A stretch of DNA of 64,000 nucleotides from Pseudomonas fluorescens NCIMB 11764 (GCF_000293885.2 NZ_CP010945.1:1191001-1255000); one strand, 5' to 3'; shown: positions 19,819 to 29,812, counted from the stretch's first letter. The notes: generated from the letters alone by a model not told the origin. Translations and numbers: made by a program.

Positions 19819-20826
19819 GTGATCGAGTTTCAAAACGTCCATAAAACCTACCGCGTCGCCGGTAAGGATATTCCCGCCCTGCACCCGACCAGTCTGACGA
19901 TTGAAAACGGTCAGGTCTTCGGCCTGATCGGTCATTCCGGTGCGGGAAAAAGTACTCTGCTGCGTCTGATCAATCGCCTGGAGAACTCCAGTGGCGGCAA
20001 GATCATCGTCGACGGCGAAGAAGTCACGGCGCTCGACGCCAACAGCCTGCGACGTTTTCGTCAGCAGGTCGGGATGATTTTCCAGCACTTCAACCTGCTG
20101 GCGTCCAAGACCGTTGCCGACAACGTCGCGTTGCCGCTGACCCTTGCGGGCGAATTGTCGCGCAGCGAGATCGACCAGCGTGTGGCCGAGTTGCTGGCGC
20201 GGGTTGGCTTGTCCGATCACGCCAAAAAGTACCCGGCGCAGTTGTCCGGCGGCCAAAAGCAGCGCGTCGGGATTGCTCGTGCGCTGGCGACCAAGCCGAA
20301 AATCCTGCTGTGCGATGAAGCCACCAGCGCCCTGGACCCGCAGACCACAGCGTCGGTCCTGCAATTGCTGGCCGAGATCAACCGCGAGCTGAAGCTGACC
20401 ATCGTCCTGATCACCCACGAGATGGATGTGATCCGTCGCGTCTGTGACCAGGTTGCGGTCATGGACGCGGGTGTGATCGTCGAGCAAGGTTCGGTGGCCG
20501 AGGTGTTCCTGCATCCCAAGCACCCGACTACCAAGCGTTTCGTGCAGGAAGACGAGCAGATCGACGAAAGCGAACAGCGGGACGATTTTGCTCACGTGCC
20601 AGGCCGTATCGTGCGCCTGACCTTCCAGGGCGAAGCGACCTACGCGCCATTGCTGGGGACTGTCGCTCGGGAAACGGGCGTGGACTACAGCATCCTGGCC
20701 GGTCGTATCGACCGCATCAAAGACATCCCCTACGGGCAATTGACCCTGGCGGTCACCGGCGGCGACATGGAGGCGGCGTTTGCCCGCTTCACCGCGGCTG
20801 ATGTCCACATGGAGGTGCTGCGCTGA
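19819..20826 (+). CDS. metN: Methionine ABC transporter, ATP-binding protein MetN
   Basis: 335 residues starting at GTG. Walker [10 protein letters not shown], signature [10 protein letters not shown], Walker [12 protein letters not shown] and H-loop LITHEM are present. The C-terminal ~90 residues form the NIL regulatory domain that binds methionine and inhibits transport. It overlaps metI by one base (TGATG). I saw no S-box or other clear riboswitch in the 265 bases upstream. Confidence 0.94.
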   Translation: MIEFQNVHKTYRVAGKDIPALHPTSLTIENGQVFGLIGHSGAGKSTLLRLINRLENSSGGKIIVDGEEVTALDANSLRRFRQQVGMIFQHFNLLASKTVADNVALPLTLAGELSRSEIDQRVAELLARVGLSDHAKKYPAQLSGGQKQRVGIARALATKPKILLCDEATSALDPQTTASVLQLLAEINRELKLTIVLITHEMDVIRRVCDQVAVMDAGVIVEQGSVAEVFLHPKHPTTKRFVQEDEQIDESEQRDDFAHVPGRIVRLTFQGEATYAPLLGTVARETGVDYSILAGRIDRIKDIPYGQLTLAVTGGDMEAAFARFTAADVHMEVLR

Positions 20827-21500
20827 TGGAAGCCCTGACAAGTTTCTTCGCCAATATCGACTGGTTCGAAATCTGGCTGGCCACTGGCGATACCCTGCTG
20901 ATGCTCGGCGGTTCGCTGTTGTTCACCGTGCTGCTGGGCCTTCCGCTAGGCGTGCTGTTGTTCCTTTGCAGCCCGCGTCAGTTGCTGGAAGCCAAAGGCG
21001 TATACGCAATGTTGTCGCTGGTGGTGAACATTCTGCGTTCGCTGCCCTTCATCATTTTGCTGATCGTGATGATTCCGTTCACCGTGTTGATCACCGGCAC
21101 TTCGCTAGGTGTTGCCGGTGCAATTCCTCCGCTGGTGGTGGGTGCCACGCCGTTCTTCGCACGACTGGTGGAAACCGCCCTGCGTGAGGTGGATCGCGGC
21201 ATCATCGAAGCGACACAGGCCATGGGCGCGACGACACGTCAGATCATCACCAATGCCTTGCTGCCAGAAGCCCGCCCGGGCATCTTCGCGGCGATTACGG
21301 TGACAGCTATTACACTGGTGTCGTACACGGCGATGGCCGGCGTGGTGGGTGCGGGTGGTCTGGGTGACCTGGCGATCCGTTTTGGCTACCAGCGTTTCCA
21401 GACCGATGTGATGGTCGTCACCGTGGTATTGCTGCTGGTTCTGGTTCAAGTGTTGCAAACCGTTGGCGATAAGCTGGTCGTACACTTCTCGCGTAAATAA
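20826..21500 (+). CDS. metI: Methionine ABC transporter permease MetI
   Basis: 224 residues with five or six membrane helices. The permease EAA-type loop (VDRGIIEATQAMGATTRQII) that contacts MetN is clear. It is translationally coupled to metN and is 56 bases ahead of metQ. It forms the membrane channel for D/L-methionine uptake. Confidence 0.94.
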   Translation: MEALTSFFANIDWFEIWLATGDTLLMLGGSLLFTVLLGLPLGVLLFLCSPRQLLEAKGVYAMLSLVVNILRSLPFIILLIVMIPFTVLITGTSLGVAGAIPPLVVGATPFFARLVETALREVDRGIIEATQAMGATTRQIITNALLPEARPGIFAAITVTAITLVSYTAMAGVVGAGGLGDLAIRFGYQRFQTDVMVVTVVLLLVLVQVLQTVGDKLVVHFSRK

Positions 21501-21556
21501 GTCATGAGCCGGCCATTCGCTGGCAGGCGCCATGCGCCTCACAAGGAGTTTGCTGA

Positions 21557-22327
21557 ATGAAAAAACTACTCGTCGCGTTCGCTGCTGTTGCAGCTTTTTC
21601 CGCCCACGCCGGCACCCTGACCGTTGCGGCCTCCCCGGTCCCGCACGCAGAAATCCTCGAATTCGTGAAACCGGCCCTGGCCAAGGAAGGCGTGGACCTG
21701 AAAGTCAAAGTCTTCACCGACTACATCCAGCCGAACGTGCAAGTGGCCGAGAAACGCCTGGATGCCAACTTCTTCCAGCACCAGCCGTACCTCGATGAGT
21801 TCAACAAGGCCAAGGGCACCAACCTGATTTCCGTGGCCGGTGTGCACCTGGAACCCTTGGGCGCTTATTCGAGCAAGTACAAAGCGCTGACCGAACTGCC
21901 GGGCGGCGCCAACGTAGTGATCCCTAACGACGCCACCAACGGCGGCCGCGCGCTGTTGCTGCTGGCGAAGGCTGGCCTGATCAAGTTGAAGGATTCGAAC
22001 AACATCCTGTCGACCGTCAAGGACATCACCGAGAACACCAAGGACCTGAAATTCCGCGAACTGGAAGCCGCGACCCTCCCGCGCGTACTGACCCAGGTCG
22101 ACCTGGCGCTGATCAACACCAACTACGCGCTGGAAGCCAAGCTTGATCCGGCCAAGGATGCGCTGGTTATCGAAGGCAGCGACTCGCCGTACGTGAACAT
22201 CCTCGTTGCCCGTCCGGACGACAAGGACAGCGAAGACATGAAGAAGCTGGTTACCGCGCTGCACAGCCCGGAAGTGAAAGCCTTCATTCTCGAGAAGTAC
22301 AAAGGCGCGGTAGTGCCGGCGTTCTGA
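21557..22327 (+). CDS. metQ: Methionine-binding protein MetQ (NlpA family)
   Basis: 256 residues with a signal peptide ending AFSAHAGTL. No lipobox Cys is visible, so it is probably a soluble periplasmic protein. Lipoprotein_9 family motifs: VAASPVPHAEIL, YIQPNVQVAEKRLDANFFQH and IPNDATNGGRALLLL. It delivers methionine to MetNI. A ribosome-binding site AAGGAG precedes the ATG. It is last gene of the metNIQ operon. Confidence 0.94.
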   Translation: MKKLLVAFAAVAAFSAHAGTLTVAASPVPHAEILEFVKPALAKEGVDLKVKVFTDYIQPNVQVAEKRLDANFFQHQPYLDEFNKAKGTNLISVAGVHLEPLGAYSSKYKALTELPGGANVVIPNDATNGGRALLLLAKAGLIKLKDSNNILSTVKDITENTKDLKFRELEAATLPRVLTQVDLALINTNYALEAKLDPAKDALVIEGSDSPYVNILVARPDDKDSEDMKKLVTALHSPEVKAFILEKYKGAVVPAF

Positions 22328-22342
22328 TCTGAAGCTGTAACG

Positions 22343-22379
22343 AAAAATGGGGCGCATTCAAATGCGCCCCATTTTTTTA
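22343..22379 (+). terminator. Rho-independent terminator after metQ
   Basis: AAAAATGGGGCGCATT hairpin, perfect arms GGGGCGCATT/AATGCGCCCC with a short loop, followed by seven T. The A-tract on the other side means it may also stop minus-strand transcription. Confidence 0.9.
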
Positions 22380-22412
22380 TGCCTGAAACACGGACCCTGC
22401 AGGAGCCGGGTG

Positions 22413-23048
22413 TTATTTGCGGTTAAGCATCACCGGCAACTGCGCCACCAACTTGGCGTTGTTCAACGGCGCCCGGATGAACCCGCGCTGCGTCCCGTCC
22501 GGCCCGATCACCGCCAGGTTGCCGCTGTGATCAACCGTGTAATTCGGCTTGCTGGTGTCCGCCGGAATGAACGGAATGCTCACCGCGTTGGCCAGCTTCT
22601 GAATGTCCTCGACCGAGGCCGCCGTCAGTCCTTGAAACTGCGGGTCGAAGTAACCCAGGTATTGCTTGAGCTGCTTGGGTGTATCGCGGTTCGGATCGAC
22701 GCTTACCAGGATGATCTGCAATTTATCCACAGCCTCCGGCGGCAATTCGCTCTTGATCTGGCGCAGCTGGGCGAGGGTGGTCGGGCAGATGTCCGGGCAG
22801 AAGGTGTAGCCGAAGAACAGCAACGACCACTTGTCTTTCAACGCATTGACCGCCACCGGTTTGCCGTCCTGATCGGTCATCGTCACGTCCGGCAGGTTGC
22901 GGCTTTGCGGCAACAGGATAATCCCGGCGTCGATCAGTGCCGTAGGGTCACCCTGGCCTTTGCCGGACAGCACTTTGTTGATGGTCAGGCCCAGGACCAG
23001 CGCGATCAGGGCGACAAGGATGAAGACGGTTTTCTGGGTTCGAGTCAT
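22413..23048 (-). CDS. SCO1/SenC copper chaperone for cytochrome oxidase
   Basis: 211 residues with one N-terminal membrane anchor ([15 protein letters not shown]). The SCO copper site is seen as [10 protein letters not shown] (CxxxC) and the distal His of VDHSGN. It hands copper to the CuA centre of oxidase subunit II. It overlaps cyoE by 4 bases. The frame stays open for 250 codons upstream inside cyoE; that part is a shadow and is left out. Confidence 0.93.
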   Translation of the reverse strand: MTRTQKTVFILVALIALVLGLTINKVLSGKGQGDPTALIDAGIILLPQSRNLPDVTMTDQDGKPVAVNALKDKWSLLFFGYTFCPDICPTTLAQLRQIKSELPPEAVDKLQIILVSVDPNRDTPKQLKQYLGYFDPQFQGLTAASVEDIQKLANAVSIPFIPADTSKPNYTVDHSGNLAVIGPDGTQRGFIRAPLNNAKLVAQLPVMLNRK

Positions 23049-23944
23049 AGGTTCAACAGTAGGTAGTGGTCTACGAGCAGCGCGATAAACAGCAGGAACA
23101 AGTACCAGATAGAGTACTTGAACGTGCTGATCGCCGCGTGCGGCCGAGTGCCACGGTACAGCACGACGGCCCATTGCAGGAACCTCGCGCCAAGCCCGAC
23201 GGCGCAAATCAGGTAGAGGACGCCGCTCATGTGAATCACGTACGGCATCAGGCTGACGGCCAGCAACGCGAAGGTATAAAGCAGGATATGAATTTTCGTG
23301 TAGTGCTCGCCATGGGTCACCGGCAGCATCGGAATATCGGCCTTGGCGTATTCCTCTTTGCGATGGATCGCCAGCGCCCAGAAGTGCGGCGGGGTCCAGG
23401 CGAAGATGATCAGCACCAGCAGCAGCGGTTCGGCACTGACGTGGCCCGTGGCTGCGGTCCAGCCGAGCAGCGGCGGGGCGGCACCGGCCAGGCCGCCGAT
23501 GACGATGTTCTGTGGCGTCGCGCGTTTGAGGAAACCGGTATAGACCACGGCGTAACCGAGCAGGGAAGCCAGGGTCAGCCACGCCGTCAGTGGATTGGTG
23601 AACGCCAGCAACAACGCCTGACCCAGCACCGCCAGCACCAATGCAAATGTCAGCGCAGCCTTCGGTGACACCCGGCCTTCGGCCAAGGGCCGTTTGTGTG
23701 TGCGCGCCATCACCGCATCGATCCGCCGGTCCACCACATGATTGACCGCCGCCGCCCCGCCGGCACACAACGCGATCCCCAGATTGCCGAACACCAGCAC
23801 CGTCCATGGCACCCCGGCGCGGGTCGCGAGGAACATGCCGACCAGCGAGGTGATGAGCATCAGCACCACCACTTTCGGCTTGGTCAGCTCCAGGTAGTCA
23901 CGCCAGATCGCCTGGCTGTGACGTGCGCCGATCAGAGTCGCCAT
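23045..23944 (-). CDS. cyoE: Protoheme IX farnesyltransferase (heme O synthase)
   Basis: 299 residues, about nine membrane helices, UbiA superfamily. The prenyl-diphosphate motif [19 protein letters not shown] and the second polar loop ([14 protein letters not shown]) are present. It adds a farnesyl group to heme B, giving heme O, the substrate of CtaA. It overlaps ctaA by 13 bases and senC by 4. The same gene is also called ctaB. Confidence 0.94.
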   Translation of the reverse strand: MATLIGARHSQAIWRDYLELTKPKVVVLMLITSLVGMFLATRAGVPWTVLVFGNLGIALCAGGAAAVNHVVDRRIDAVMARTHKRPLAEGRVSPKAALTFALVLAVLGQALLLAFTNPLTAWLTLASLLGYAVVYTGFLKRATPQNIVIGGLAGAAPPLLGWTAATGHVSAEPLLLVLIIFAWTPPHFWALAIHRKEEYAKADIPMLPVTHGEHYTKIHILLYTFALLAVSLMPYVIHMSGVLYLICAVGLGARFLQWAVVLYRGTRPHAAISTFKYSIWYLFLLFIALLVDHYLLLNL

Positions 23945-25005
23945 GGCATCTCTCCTTTTATTGTTATGGGCCCGGCCGAGTGTTTGCGCGGGCTGAAGCG
24001 CCAGCGCGTCGGTTGTTTGACCCGAACCAGACTGGTCCGGGCGTGGTAATTGACCAGCACCATTGTCAGCAACAGCGCTGCGCCGCCGGCGTTATGCGCG
24101 ACAGCCACCGGCAGCGGCAGGTGAAACAGCACGTTGCTGATGCCGAGGGTGATCTGTGCGGCGAGAGCAATCAGCACCAGTCCCGCCAGGCGTGTCATGC
24201 CGACGACTTTCAGTTGCCACGCCAGACCGAACAGCACCAGCGTCACCAACAGCGCGCCAATGCGGTGAGTCAGGTGAATCGCCGTGCGCGCATCGCTGTC
24301 GAGCTGCCCGCCCAGGTAATTGGGGCCGATGTGTTGGGTCAAATGAAAGCCGTTGGCGAAATCAGCGGGCGGCAGCCATTGCCCGTGACAGGTCGGAAAG
24401 TCGATGCAAGCCACCGCCGCGTAGTTGGAGCTGACCCAGCCACCGAGGGCGATTTGCAGGATCACCAACAGCAACCCGGCCGTCGCCCAGTACTGCAAAC
24501 GCCGCGGCACCGTCAGCGCCGGCAGCACGCCGGACAGGCGCAAGGTCAGCAGAAACAACAGGCTCAACGTTGCGAAACCCCCGAGCAAATGCCCGGTCAC
24601 CACTTGTGGCCAAAGCTTGAGCGTTACCGTCCACATGCCGAACGCCGCTTGGGCGATTACCACCGCCAACAGGAACAATGGCAGCTTCACCGGTTGCCCC
24701 GGATGCCGACGATGCACCCAGGCGCGCCCGGCCAGTACCAAAATCAGCAACCCCAATGTGCCGGCAAAGTAGCGGTGGACCATTTCGTTCCAGCCCTTGT
24801 GCGCCTCGACCGGGGCATCGGGAAAATGCAGTTCGGCATGAGCCAGCTGGGCTTCGCTTTTCGGCACGCTGATAAAGCCGTAGCAGCCCGGCCAGTCCGG
24901 GCAACCGAGGCCGGCGTGGGTCAGGCGGGTGTAGGCACCGAGCAACACCACGATCAGTGCCAGCAAGGTGGCAAACAGCGCGAGGCGAAATCCAGGTTTG
25001 GCCAT
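23932..25005 (-). CDS. ctaA: Heme A synthase (CtaA/Cox15)
   Basis: 357 residues with about eight membrane helices in two four-helix halves. Heme-site His residues and paired cysteines are visible ([14 protein letters not shown] in the first half, [10 protein letters not shown] in the second). It oxidises heme O to heme A for the aa3-type oxidase. It lies just downstream of a small assembly protein gene and overlaps cyoE, so heme O and heme A synthesis are co-expressed. Confidence 0.93.
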   Translation of the reverse strand: MAKPGFRLALFATLLALIVVLLGAYTRLTHAGLGCPDWPGCYGFISVPKSEAQLAHAELHFPDAPVEAHKGWNEMVHRYFAGTLGLLILVLAGRAWVHRRHPGQPVKLPLFLLAVVIAQAAFGMWTVTLKLWPQVVTGHLLGGFATLSLLFLLTLRLSGVLPALTVPRRLQYWATAGLLLVILQIALGGWVSSNYAAVACIDFPTCHGQWLPPADFANGFHLTQHIGPNYLGGQLDSDARTAIHLTHRIGALLVTLVLFGLAWQLKVVGMTRLAGLVLIALAAQITLGISNVLFHLPLPVAVAHNAGGAALLLTMVLVNYHARTSLVRVKQPTRWRFSPRKHSAGPITIKGEMPWRL

Positions 25006-25015
25006 GACGATGCCC

Positions 25016-25609
25016 TTATCCGATGTTCGACAGTTTCAGCAAATGGCGCAGGTCATTGAGCAAGTCCTTGCCTTTCACGGTTGGGTCGTAGCGCAGCACC
25101 AGATTGCCGTGCGGGTCGATGATCCACAGCTGCGGCACGGTTTGATCGCCAGTGGTCTTGCTGAACGTGGTCAGGTCCATGGGATAACGCTGCAGCTGCG
25201 GGTATTCGCGGGTCAGCTTGGCGTCGTAGTCGCTGTTCAGCGGTTGCGCGGCAGCCAGGGCGTGACTGGCGCGCCCGGCATCACGGCCAAGGCCGATCTG
25301 GACTTGTCGCGCCAGATACACCAACTGCTGGCAATCAACCGAACACTCCTTGGGCGCGGTGACCAGCAATTGCCAGCGGTCCTCCTGCGCCTGCACGCCA
25401 AGGTCGGCGCGGGTCTGGCCGTTGCCGATCAGCTCGCCGTGATAGCTGCGACCTTCCGGCACCCAGAACTGCAACTTGTACATGCCGGTGGCGAGGATCA
25501 TCGGACCGATCACCCCAAGCAGGATCAGCAGCAGCTGCAAGCGACCCTTGCGCCGGTTCGCCGGCGTTTTCGCCTCAGACATGCTGGGTGGATTCATGGC
25601 CGCTCCCAT
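25016..25609 (-). CDS. Membrane-anchored protein of the cytochrome oxidase cluster
   Basis: 197 residues with one membrane anchor near residues 25-45 (LQLLLILLGVIGPMILATGM). The rest is probably periplasmic with a thioredoxin/SCO-like layout (LVTAPKECSVDCQQLVYL, PQLWIIDPHGNLVLRYDP). The Cys pair CSVDC recalls a copper site. It corresponds to PA0111. ATG at 25,609 is chosen because GGAG lies seven bases ahead; it then overlaps the SURF1 gene end by 35 bases. Later ATGs at 25,597 and 25,582 are also possible. Likely an oxidase assembly factor, by inference. Confidence 0.8.
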   Translation of the reverse strand: MGAAMNPPSMSEAKTPANRRKGRLQLLLILLGVIGPMILATGMYKLQFWVPEGRSYHGELIGNGQTRADLGVQAQEDRWQLLVTAPKECSVDCQQLVYLARQVQIGLGRDAGRASHALAAAQPLNSDYDAKLTREYPQLQRYPMDLTTFSKTTGDQTVPQLWIIDPHGNLVLRYDPTVKGKDLLNDLRHLLKLSNIG

Positions 25610-26315
25610 GGTGTTTCTCCTTTGCGTTGTGCCAACCGAGATAGACGTAGAGGCCGAGCAGGGCGATCGACATGGCGAACCACTGCACGGCATAAGCGAT
25701 GTGTTTTTCCGGCCCCATGGCCACTACCGGCCAATCGGCCTGGTAGGACGCGGGGCCGGTTTCTGCGCGTAATTCGTAGGCGAACCCGTCACGGTCCAGC
25801 GCCGCCCAGAGCTTGGAAGGTTCGACCGCGGTGACTAATCGAGGCCAGGTGGTGGTGCTCGGATCGGCCTGCAATTGAAAGGTCGCGCCGGGCGAGACGT
25901 AGACCCAGGCATCCAGGCTCAAGGCCTGAGTCGGCGTGGTGAATTGCGGCGGTGTGCGCCGGTCCGGCCACGGCAGCCAGCCGCGATTGACCAGCAGCCA
26001 CAGTCCGGTCGCCTGCTCCTGAAACGGTTGCAGCAGCTCGACGCCGACTTTGCCGTCGCGCTGGCGGTTATCCAGCAACAGGCTGTGTGCCGCATCGAAC
26101 TGGCCGTGCAGGCGAACCCGGCGAAACGCCGGATCTTCGGTGTGTTGCAGCTCGGTGCTGGCCATCGGCGCGGCGGCACGGCGCTCGGCGTAGGTGTGCA
26201 GCAACGCGCTTTTCTCCGCGCCCCGGCTCAGTTGCCAGAAGCCGAGCGAGACCAGCAGCGGCAGCAGGAGCGCGACCACCAGCGTCGGTACGATGCCCGG
26301 CCGAAAGCGCTTCAT
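25575..26315 (-). CDS. SURF1 family cytochrome oxidase assembly protein
   Basis: 246 residues with the SURF1 layout: an N-terminal helix (IVPTLVVALLLPLLVSLGFWQL), a periplasmic domain (RRVRLHGQFD, LLVNRGWLP) and a C-terminal helix (HIAYAVQWFAMSIALLGLYVYL). It helps insert heme A into oxidase subunit I. The frame is open far upstream, but the ATG at 26,315 matches the family start MKRFRPG. It is divergent from the small twin-helix protein gene. Confidence 0.92.
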   Translation of the reverse strand: MKRFRPGIVPTLVVALLLPLLVSLGFWQLSRGAEKSALLHTYAERRAAAPMASTELQHTEDPAFRRVRLHGQFDAAHSLLLDNRQRDGKVGVELLQPFQEQATGLWLLVNRGWLPWPDRRTPPQFTTPTQALSLDAWVYVSPGATFQLQADPSTTTWPRLVTAVEPSKLWAALDRDGFAYELRAETGPASYQADWPVVAMGPEKHIAYAVQWFAMSIALLGLYVYLGWHNAKEKHHGSGHESTQHV

Positions 26316-26385
26316 GGCTTCGCCAGAAAGTCGGTAGTCGCGATAGCTATACTCAAGTGCATCGCCTTTCCCCCGGAGTCCCACC

Positions 26386-26589
26386 ATGCTCAAAGCAGCC
26401 ATCGTCCTGATGCTGATTGCCACGGTTGTCAGCCTGTTCAGCGGCCTGTTTTTTCTGGTCAAGGACGACAGCAGCTCGAACCGCCTCGTCATTGCCTTGA
26501 GTGTTCGTGTTGCCCTGGCCGCCATCACCGTCGGCTTGATCGCCTGGGGTTTTTTCAGCGGCCAGCTGGTGTCGCATGTGCCCTGGTAA
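26386..26589 (+). CDS. Small twin-transmembrane protein (DUF2909-like)
   Basis: 67 residues, two predicted membrane helices (ALIVLMLIATVVSLFSGLFF-like and AALAAITVGLIAWGFF-like) joined by a short charged loop KDDSSSN. It matches the small twin-TM protein found between SURF1 and coxIII genes in Pseudomonas (PA0109). It is the only plus-strand gene in the oxidase cluster and converges on the subunit III gene with a 3-base gap. Function unknown, perhaps oxidase assembly. Confidence 0.85.
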   Translation: MLKAAIVLMLIATVVSLFSGLFFLVKDDSSSNRLVIALSVRVALAAITVGLIAWGFFSGQLVSHVPW

Positions 26590-26592
26590 GCC

Positions 26593-27480
26593 TCAGAGCA
26601 CGTAGACGAAAACGAACAGTCCGATCCACACCACGTCCACGAAGTGCCAGTACCAACTCGCCGCCTCGAAGCCGAACTGGTGCTCGTTATCGAAATGCCC
26701 ACGCATGACCCGCATCAGCATCACGAAGAGAATGATGGTGCCGATAGTCACGTGAGCGCCGTGGAAACCGGTGAGCATGAAGAACGTCGCGCCGTAGATG
26801 CCCGAACCCAGGGTCAGGCCCAGTTCGTGGTAAGCATGCAGGTACTCTTCGGCCTGAAAACCGAGGAACGCGCAGCCCAGCAACACGGTGATCGCCAGCC
26901 AGATTTTCAATGCGCCGCGGTGGCCTTTTTTCAAGGCGTGGTGGGCGATGGTCACGGTGACGCTGGAACTCACCAATAGAATGGTATTGATCAGCGGCAG
27001 GCCCCAGGGACTGATAACTTCCTTCGGCGGCGGAAACAGTTTGGAATCAGGGTTGTTCAGCAATGGCCAGACAAATTCGAAGTTCGGCCAGAGCATATGT
27101 GCGATGCCTTTGGGACCTTCACCGCCGAGGGCCGGACCGGAAACGTGGCGCACGTAAAACAGCGCACCGAAGAACGCGATAAAGAACATCACCTCCGAGA
27201 AAATGAACCAGCTCATGCCCCAGCGGAACGAGCGGTCCATCTGCGCGCTGTACAAGCCGCCGCGACTTTCCTTGATGACCGTGCCGAACCAGCCGAACAG
27301 CATGTACGCCAGCAGCAGGCCGCCGACGAAAAAAATCAGCGGGCCGTGGGATTCCGGCCGCGCCGCTTTCAGATCGTTGAACCAGGTGGCCAGGCCGAAC
27401 ACGGTGACGAACATCCCGACCGTGGCGATGATTGGCCATTTGCTCTGGGCCGGAACGTAATAATGTTCATGAGTTGCCAT
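26593..27480 (-). CDS. Cytochrome c oxidase subunit III
   Basis: 295 residues, seven membrane helices. Subunit III motifs: MSWFIFSEVMFFIAFFGA, GFQAEEYLHAY, GSGIYGATFFMLTGFHGAHV and ASWYWHFVDVVWIGLF. It stabilises the aa3 core and guides oxygen access. Gene order on the minus strand is coxB, coxA, ctaG, subunit III. The start is 25 bases after the ctaG stop. Confidence 0.95.
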   Translation of the reverse strand: MATHEHYYVPAQSKWPIIATVGMFVTVFGLATWFNDLKAARPESHGPLIFFVGGLLLAYMLFGWFGTVIKESRGGLYSAQMDRSFRWGMSWFIFSEVMFFIAFFGALFYVRHVSGPALGGEGPKGIAHMLWPNFEFVWPLLNNPDSKLFPPPKEVISPWGLPLINTILLVSSSVTVTIAHHALKKGHRGALKIWLAITVLLGCAFLGFQAEEYLHAYHELGLTLGSGIYGATFFMLTGFHGAHVTIGTIILFVMLMRVMRGHFDNEHQFGFEAASWYWHFVDVVWIGLFVFVYVL

Positions 27481-27505
27481 TTATTGTTCTCCTTATCGGG
27501 CACGC

Positions 27506-28057
27506 TCAGCCGCCAGTATTTACAGCCACCGGTGGATGTCGGGCGGTGATATCGAACAGCGTGTAGGACAGCGTCAGGTGCTTCACATCCTTGGGCATGT
27601 CACGGTCAACGATGAAACGTACCGGCATCTCGATCCGTTGACCGGGCTGCAGCACTTGCTGGGTAAAGCAGAAACATTCGGTCTTGTGGAAATACGCCGC
27701 CGCGGCGCTCGGCGCGATGCTCGGCACCGCTTGCGCGCTCATCGGCTTGTCAGTGGGGTTGTGCGCGATGAAGATCATCTCGTTCACCGCCCCCGGGTTG
27801 GCCGTCAGCTCGTCGCTCTTGGGGTAGAAATCCCAGGACATGTCAGCCGAGTTGGTCGACAGGAACTGCACGCGGACCTGCCGCGAGGTATCGACGGTTT
27901 GTTCGCCCTCATACTGGCCGCCAGTCTTGCCATTGATGCCGAATGCCTTGCACATCACGTCGTAGATCGGCACCAGGGCAAACCCGAAAATAAACATCGC
28001 CACCACTACCAGCAGCAGGCGGGTGACCAGCTTCTTCATCGAAATCGAGTCAGCCAT
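27506..28057 (-). CDS. ctaG: Cytochrome oxidase copper-B assembly protein CtaG/Cox11
   Basis: 183 residues with one N-terminal membrane helix (LLLVVVAMFIFGFALVPIYD) followed by the CtaG_Cox11 domain. The copper motif is clear in KTECFCFTQQ (CFCF). It delivers copper to the CuB site of subunit I. It is separated from coxA by 165 bases that hold a REPIN, so it may rely on read-through or its own promoter. Confidence 0.94.
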   Translation of the reverse strand: MADSISMKKLVTRLLLVVVAMFIFGFALVPIYDVMCKAFGINGKTGGQYEGEQTVDTSRQVRVQFLSTNSADMSWDFYPKSDELTANPGAVNEMIFIAHNPTDKPMSAQAVPSIAPSAAAAYFHKTECFCFTQQVLQPGQRIEMPVRFIVDRDMPKDVKHLTLSYTLFDITARHPPVAVNTGG

Positions 28058-28099
28058 GGGATCCAGCCTCTACGCATAACCCGATAGGAGTGGGCCTTT

Positions 28100-28192
28100 G
28101 TGGCGAGGGAGCTTGCTCCCGCTGGGTCGCGAAGCGGCCCCAAAAGTTTTGCGTCTGCTTCGCAGCCGAGCGGGAGCAAGCTCCCTCGCCAC
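28100..28192. repeat. REPIN inverted repeat (family A)
   Basis: GTGGCGAGGGAGCTTGCTCCCGC and its reversed copy GCGGGAGCAAGCTCCCTCGCCAC, arms essentially perfect, around a centre with GTCGCGAAGCGG and CTTCGCAGCC. It sits inside the oxidase operon between coxA and ctaG, so it is in the transcript of coxA and may act as an mRNA 3' stabiliser or attenuator. Confidence 0.88.
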
Positions 28193-28222
28193 ACAGGCTC
28201 GCTCCTACAGGGGCGAAGGTGT

Positions 28223-29812
28223 TCATTTCACTTCCGGCGGCGTGGTGAACGTGTGATACGGCGCCGGTGACGGGATGCTCCACTCCAGGCCTTCCGCTCC
28301 ATCCCACGGTTTGGCCGGTGCTGGCGGGCCGCCGCGGATGGTCTTGATCACGATGAACAGGAAGAAGATCTGCGTGGCACCGAACATGAACGCGCCGATC
28401 GACGACACCATGTTGAAGTCGGCGAATTGCAGGTTGTAGTCCGGAATCCGCCGCGGCATGCCCGCCAGCCCCACGAAGTGCATCGGGAAGAACGCCATGT
28501 TCATGCCGATGAACGAGAGCCAGAAGTGCAGCTTGCCGAGGGTTTCGTCGTACATGTGGCCGGTCCATTTCGGCAGCCAGTAGTAGGCCGACGCGAAAAT
28601 CCCGAAGATTGCCCCTGGCACCAGCACATAGTGGAAATGCGCGACCACGAAGTAGGTGTCCTGGTACTGGAAGTCTGCCGGGGCGATGGCCAGCATCAAC
28701 CCTGAGAACCCGCCAATGGAAAACAGGATCACGAACGCCACCGCGAATAGCATCGGCGTCTCGAAGGTCAGCGAGCCTTGCCACATGGTGCTCGCCCAGT
28801 TGAACACCTTCACTCCGGTGGGCACCGCGATCAGCAGCGTGGCGTACATGAAGAACAGCTCGCCCACCAGCGGAATGCCGACCACGAACATGTGGTGCGC
28901 CCAGACGATGAACGACAGGAACGCGATACTGGCCGTGGCATAAACCATCGAGGTGTAGCCAAACAGCGGCTTGCGCGAAAAGGCCGGAATGATCGAGCTG
29001 ACGGCACCGAAGGCCGGCAGGATCATGATGTACACCTCAGGGTGACCGAAGAACCAGAACACGTGCTGGAACAACACCGGATCACCGCCGCCGGCGGCAC
29101 TGAAGAAACTGGTGCCGAAGTGAATGTCCATCAGCATCATCGTCACGCAACCGGCCAGCACCGGCATCACCGCAATCAGCAGGAATGCGGTGATCAGCCA
29201 GGTCCAGACGAACAACGGCATTTTCATCAGCGTCATGCCGGGGGCGCGCAAGTTGAGGATGGTCGCGATCACGTTGATCGCGCCCATGATCGAACTGATC
29301 CCCATCAAGTGGATGGCGAAGATGAAGAACGTCACGCTTTCCGGCGCGTAGGTCGTCGAAAGCGGGGCGTAGAACGTCCAGCCGAAGTTCGGCCCGCCAC
29401 CGGGGGTGAACAGGGTCGACACCAGCAGGATGAACGCCGCCGGCAGCAGCCAGAAGCTGAAGTTGTTCATCCGCGGCAGGGCCATGTCCGGTGCGCCGAT
29501 CATCAGCGGGATCATCCAGTTGGCGAGGCCGACGAACGCCGGCATTACCGCACCGAACACCATCACCAGACCGTGCATGGTGGTCATCTGGTTGAAGAAT
29601 TCCGGCTGGACGATCTGTAACCCCGGCTGGAACAGTTCGGCGCGAATCACCATCGCGAACGTACCGCCCAAGAGGAACATGGAGAACGCAAACCACAGGT
29701 ACAGCGTGCCGATATCCTTGTGGTTGGTGGTCAGCACCCAGCGCATCAGACCTTTGGCAGGGCCGTGGGCGTGATCGGTAGCATGACCATGATCATCAAT
29801 GACGGCGCTCAT
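28223..29812 (-). CDS. coxA: Cytochrome c oxidase subunit I
   Basis: 529 residues, about twelve membrane helices. The heme-copper signature is complete: the FFGHPEVYIMILP motif (CuB His and cross-linked Tyr), AHHMFVVG (two CuB His), and VVAHFHYVLV (heme a and a3 His). Oxygen is reduced to water here, coupled to proton pumping. D-channel residues (NWMIPLMIGAPDMALPRMNN region) are present, which marks an A-type oxidase. Confidence 0.97.
   Translation of the reverse strand: MSAVIDDHGHATDHAHGPAKGLMRWVLTTNHKDIGTLYLWFAFSMFLLGGTFAMVIRAELFQPGLQIVQPEFFNQMTTMHGLVMVFGAVMPAFVGLANWMIPLMIGAPDMALPRMNNFSFWLLPAAFILLVSTLFTPGGGPNFGWTFYAPLSTTYAPESVTFFIFAIHLMGISSIMGAINVIATILNLRAPGMTLMKMPLFVWTWLITAFLLIAVMPVLAGCVTMMLMDIHFGTSFFSAAGGGDPVLFQHVFWFFGHPEVYIMILPAFGAVSSIIPAFSRKPLFGYTSMVYATASIAFLSFIVWAHHMFVVGIPLVGELFFMYATLLIAVPTGVKVFNWASTMWQGSLTFETPMLFAVAFVILFSIGGFSGLMLAIAPADFQYQDTYFVVAHFHYVLVPGAIFGIFASAYYWLPKWTGHMYDETLGKLHFWLSFIGMNMAFFPMHFVGLAGMPRRIPDYNLQFADFNMVSSIGAFMFGATQIFFLFIVIKTIRGGPPAPAKPWDGAEGLEWSIPSPAPYHTFTTPPEVK

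Noticed and set aside
22413..23807. 464-codon version of the SCO gene
   Set aside because: The extra 250 codons are inside cyoE in another frame. The membrane anchor and MTRTQK start show the true N-terminus.
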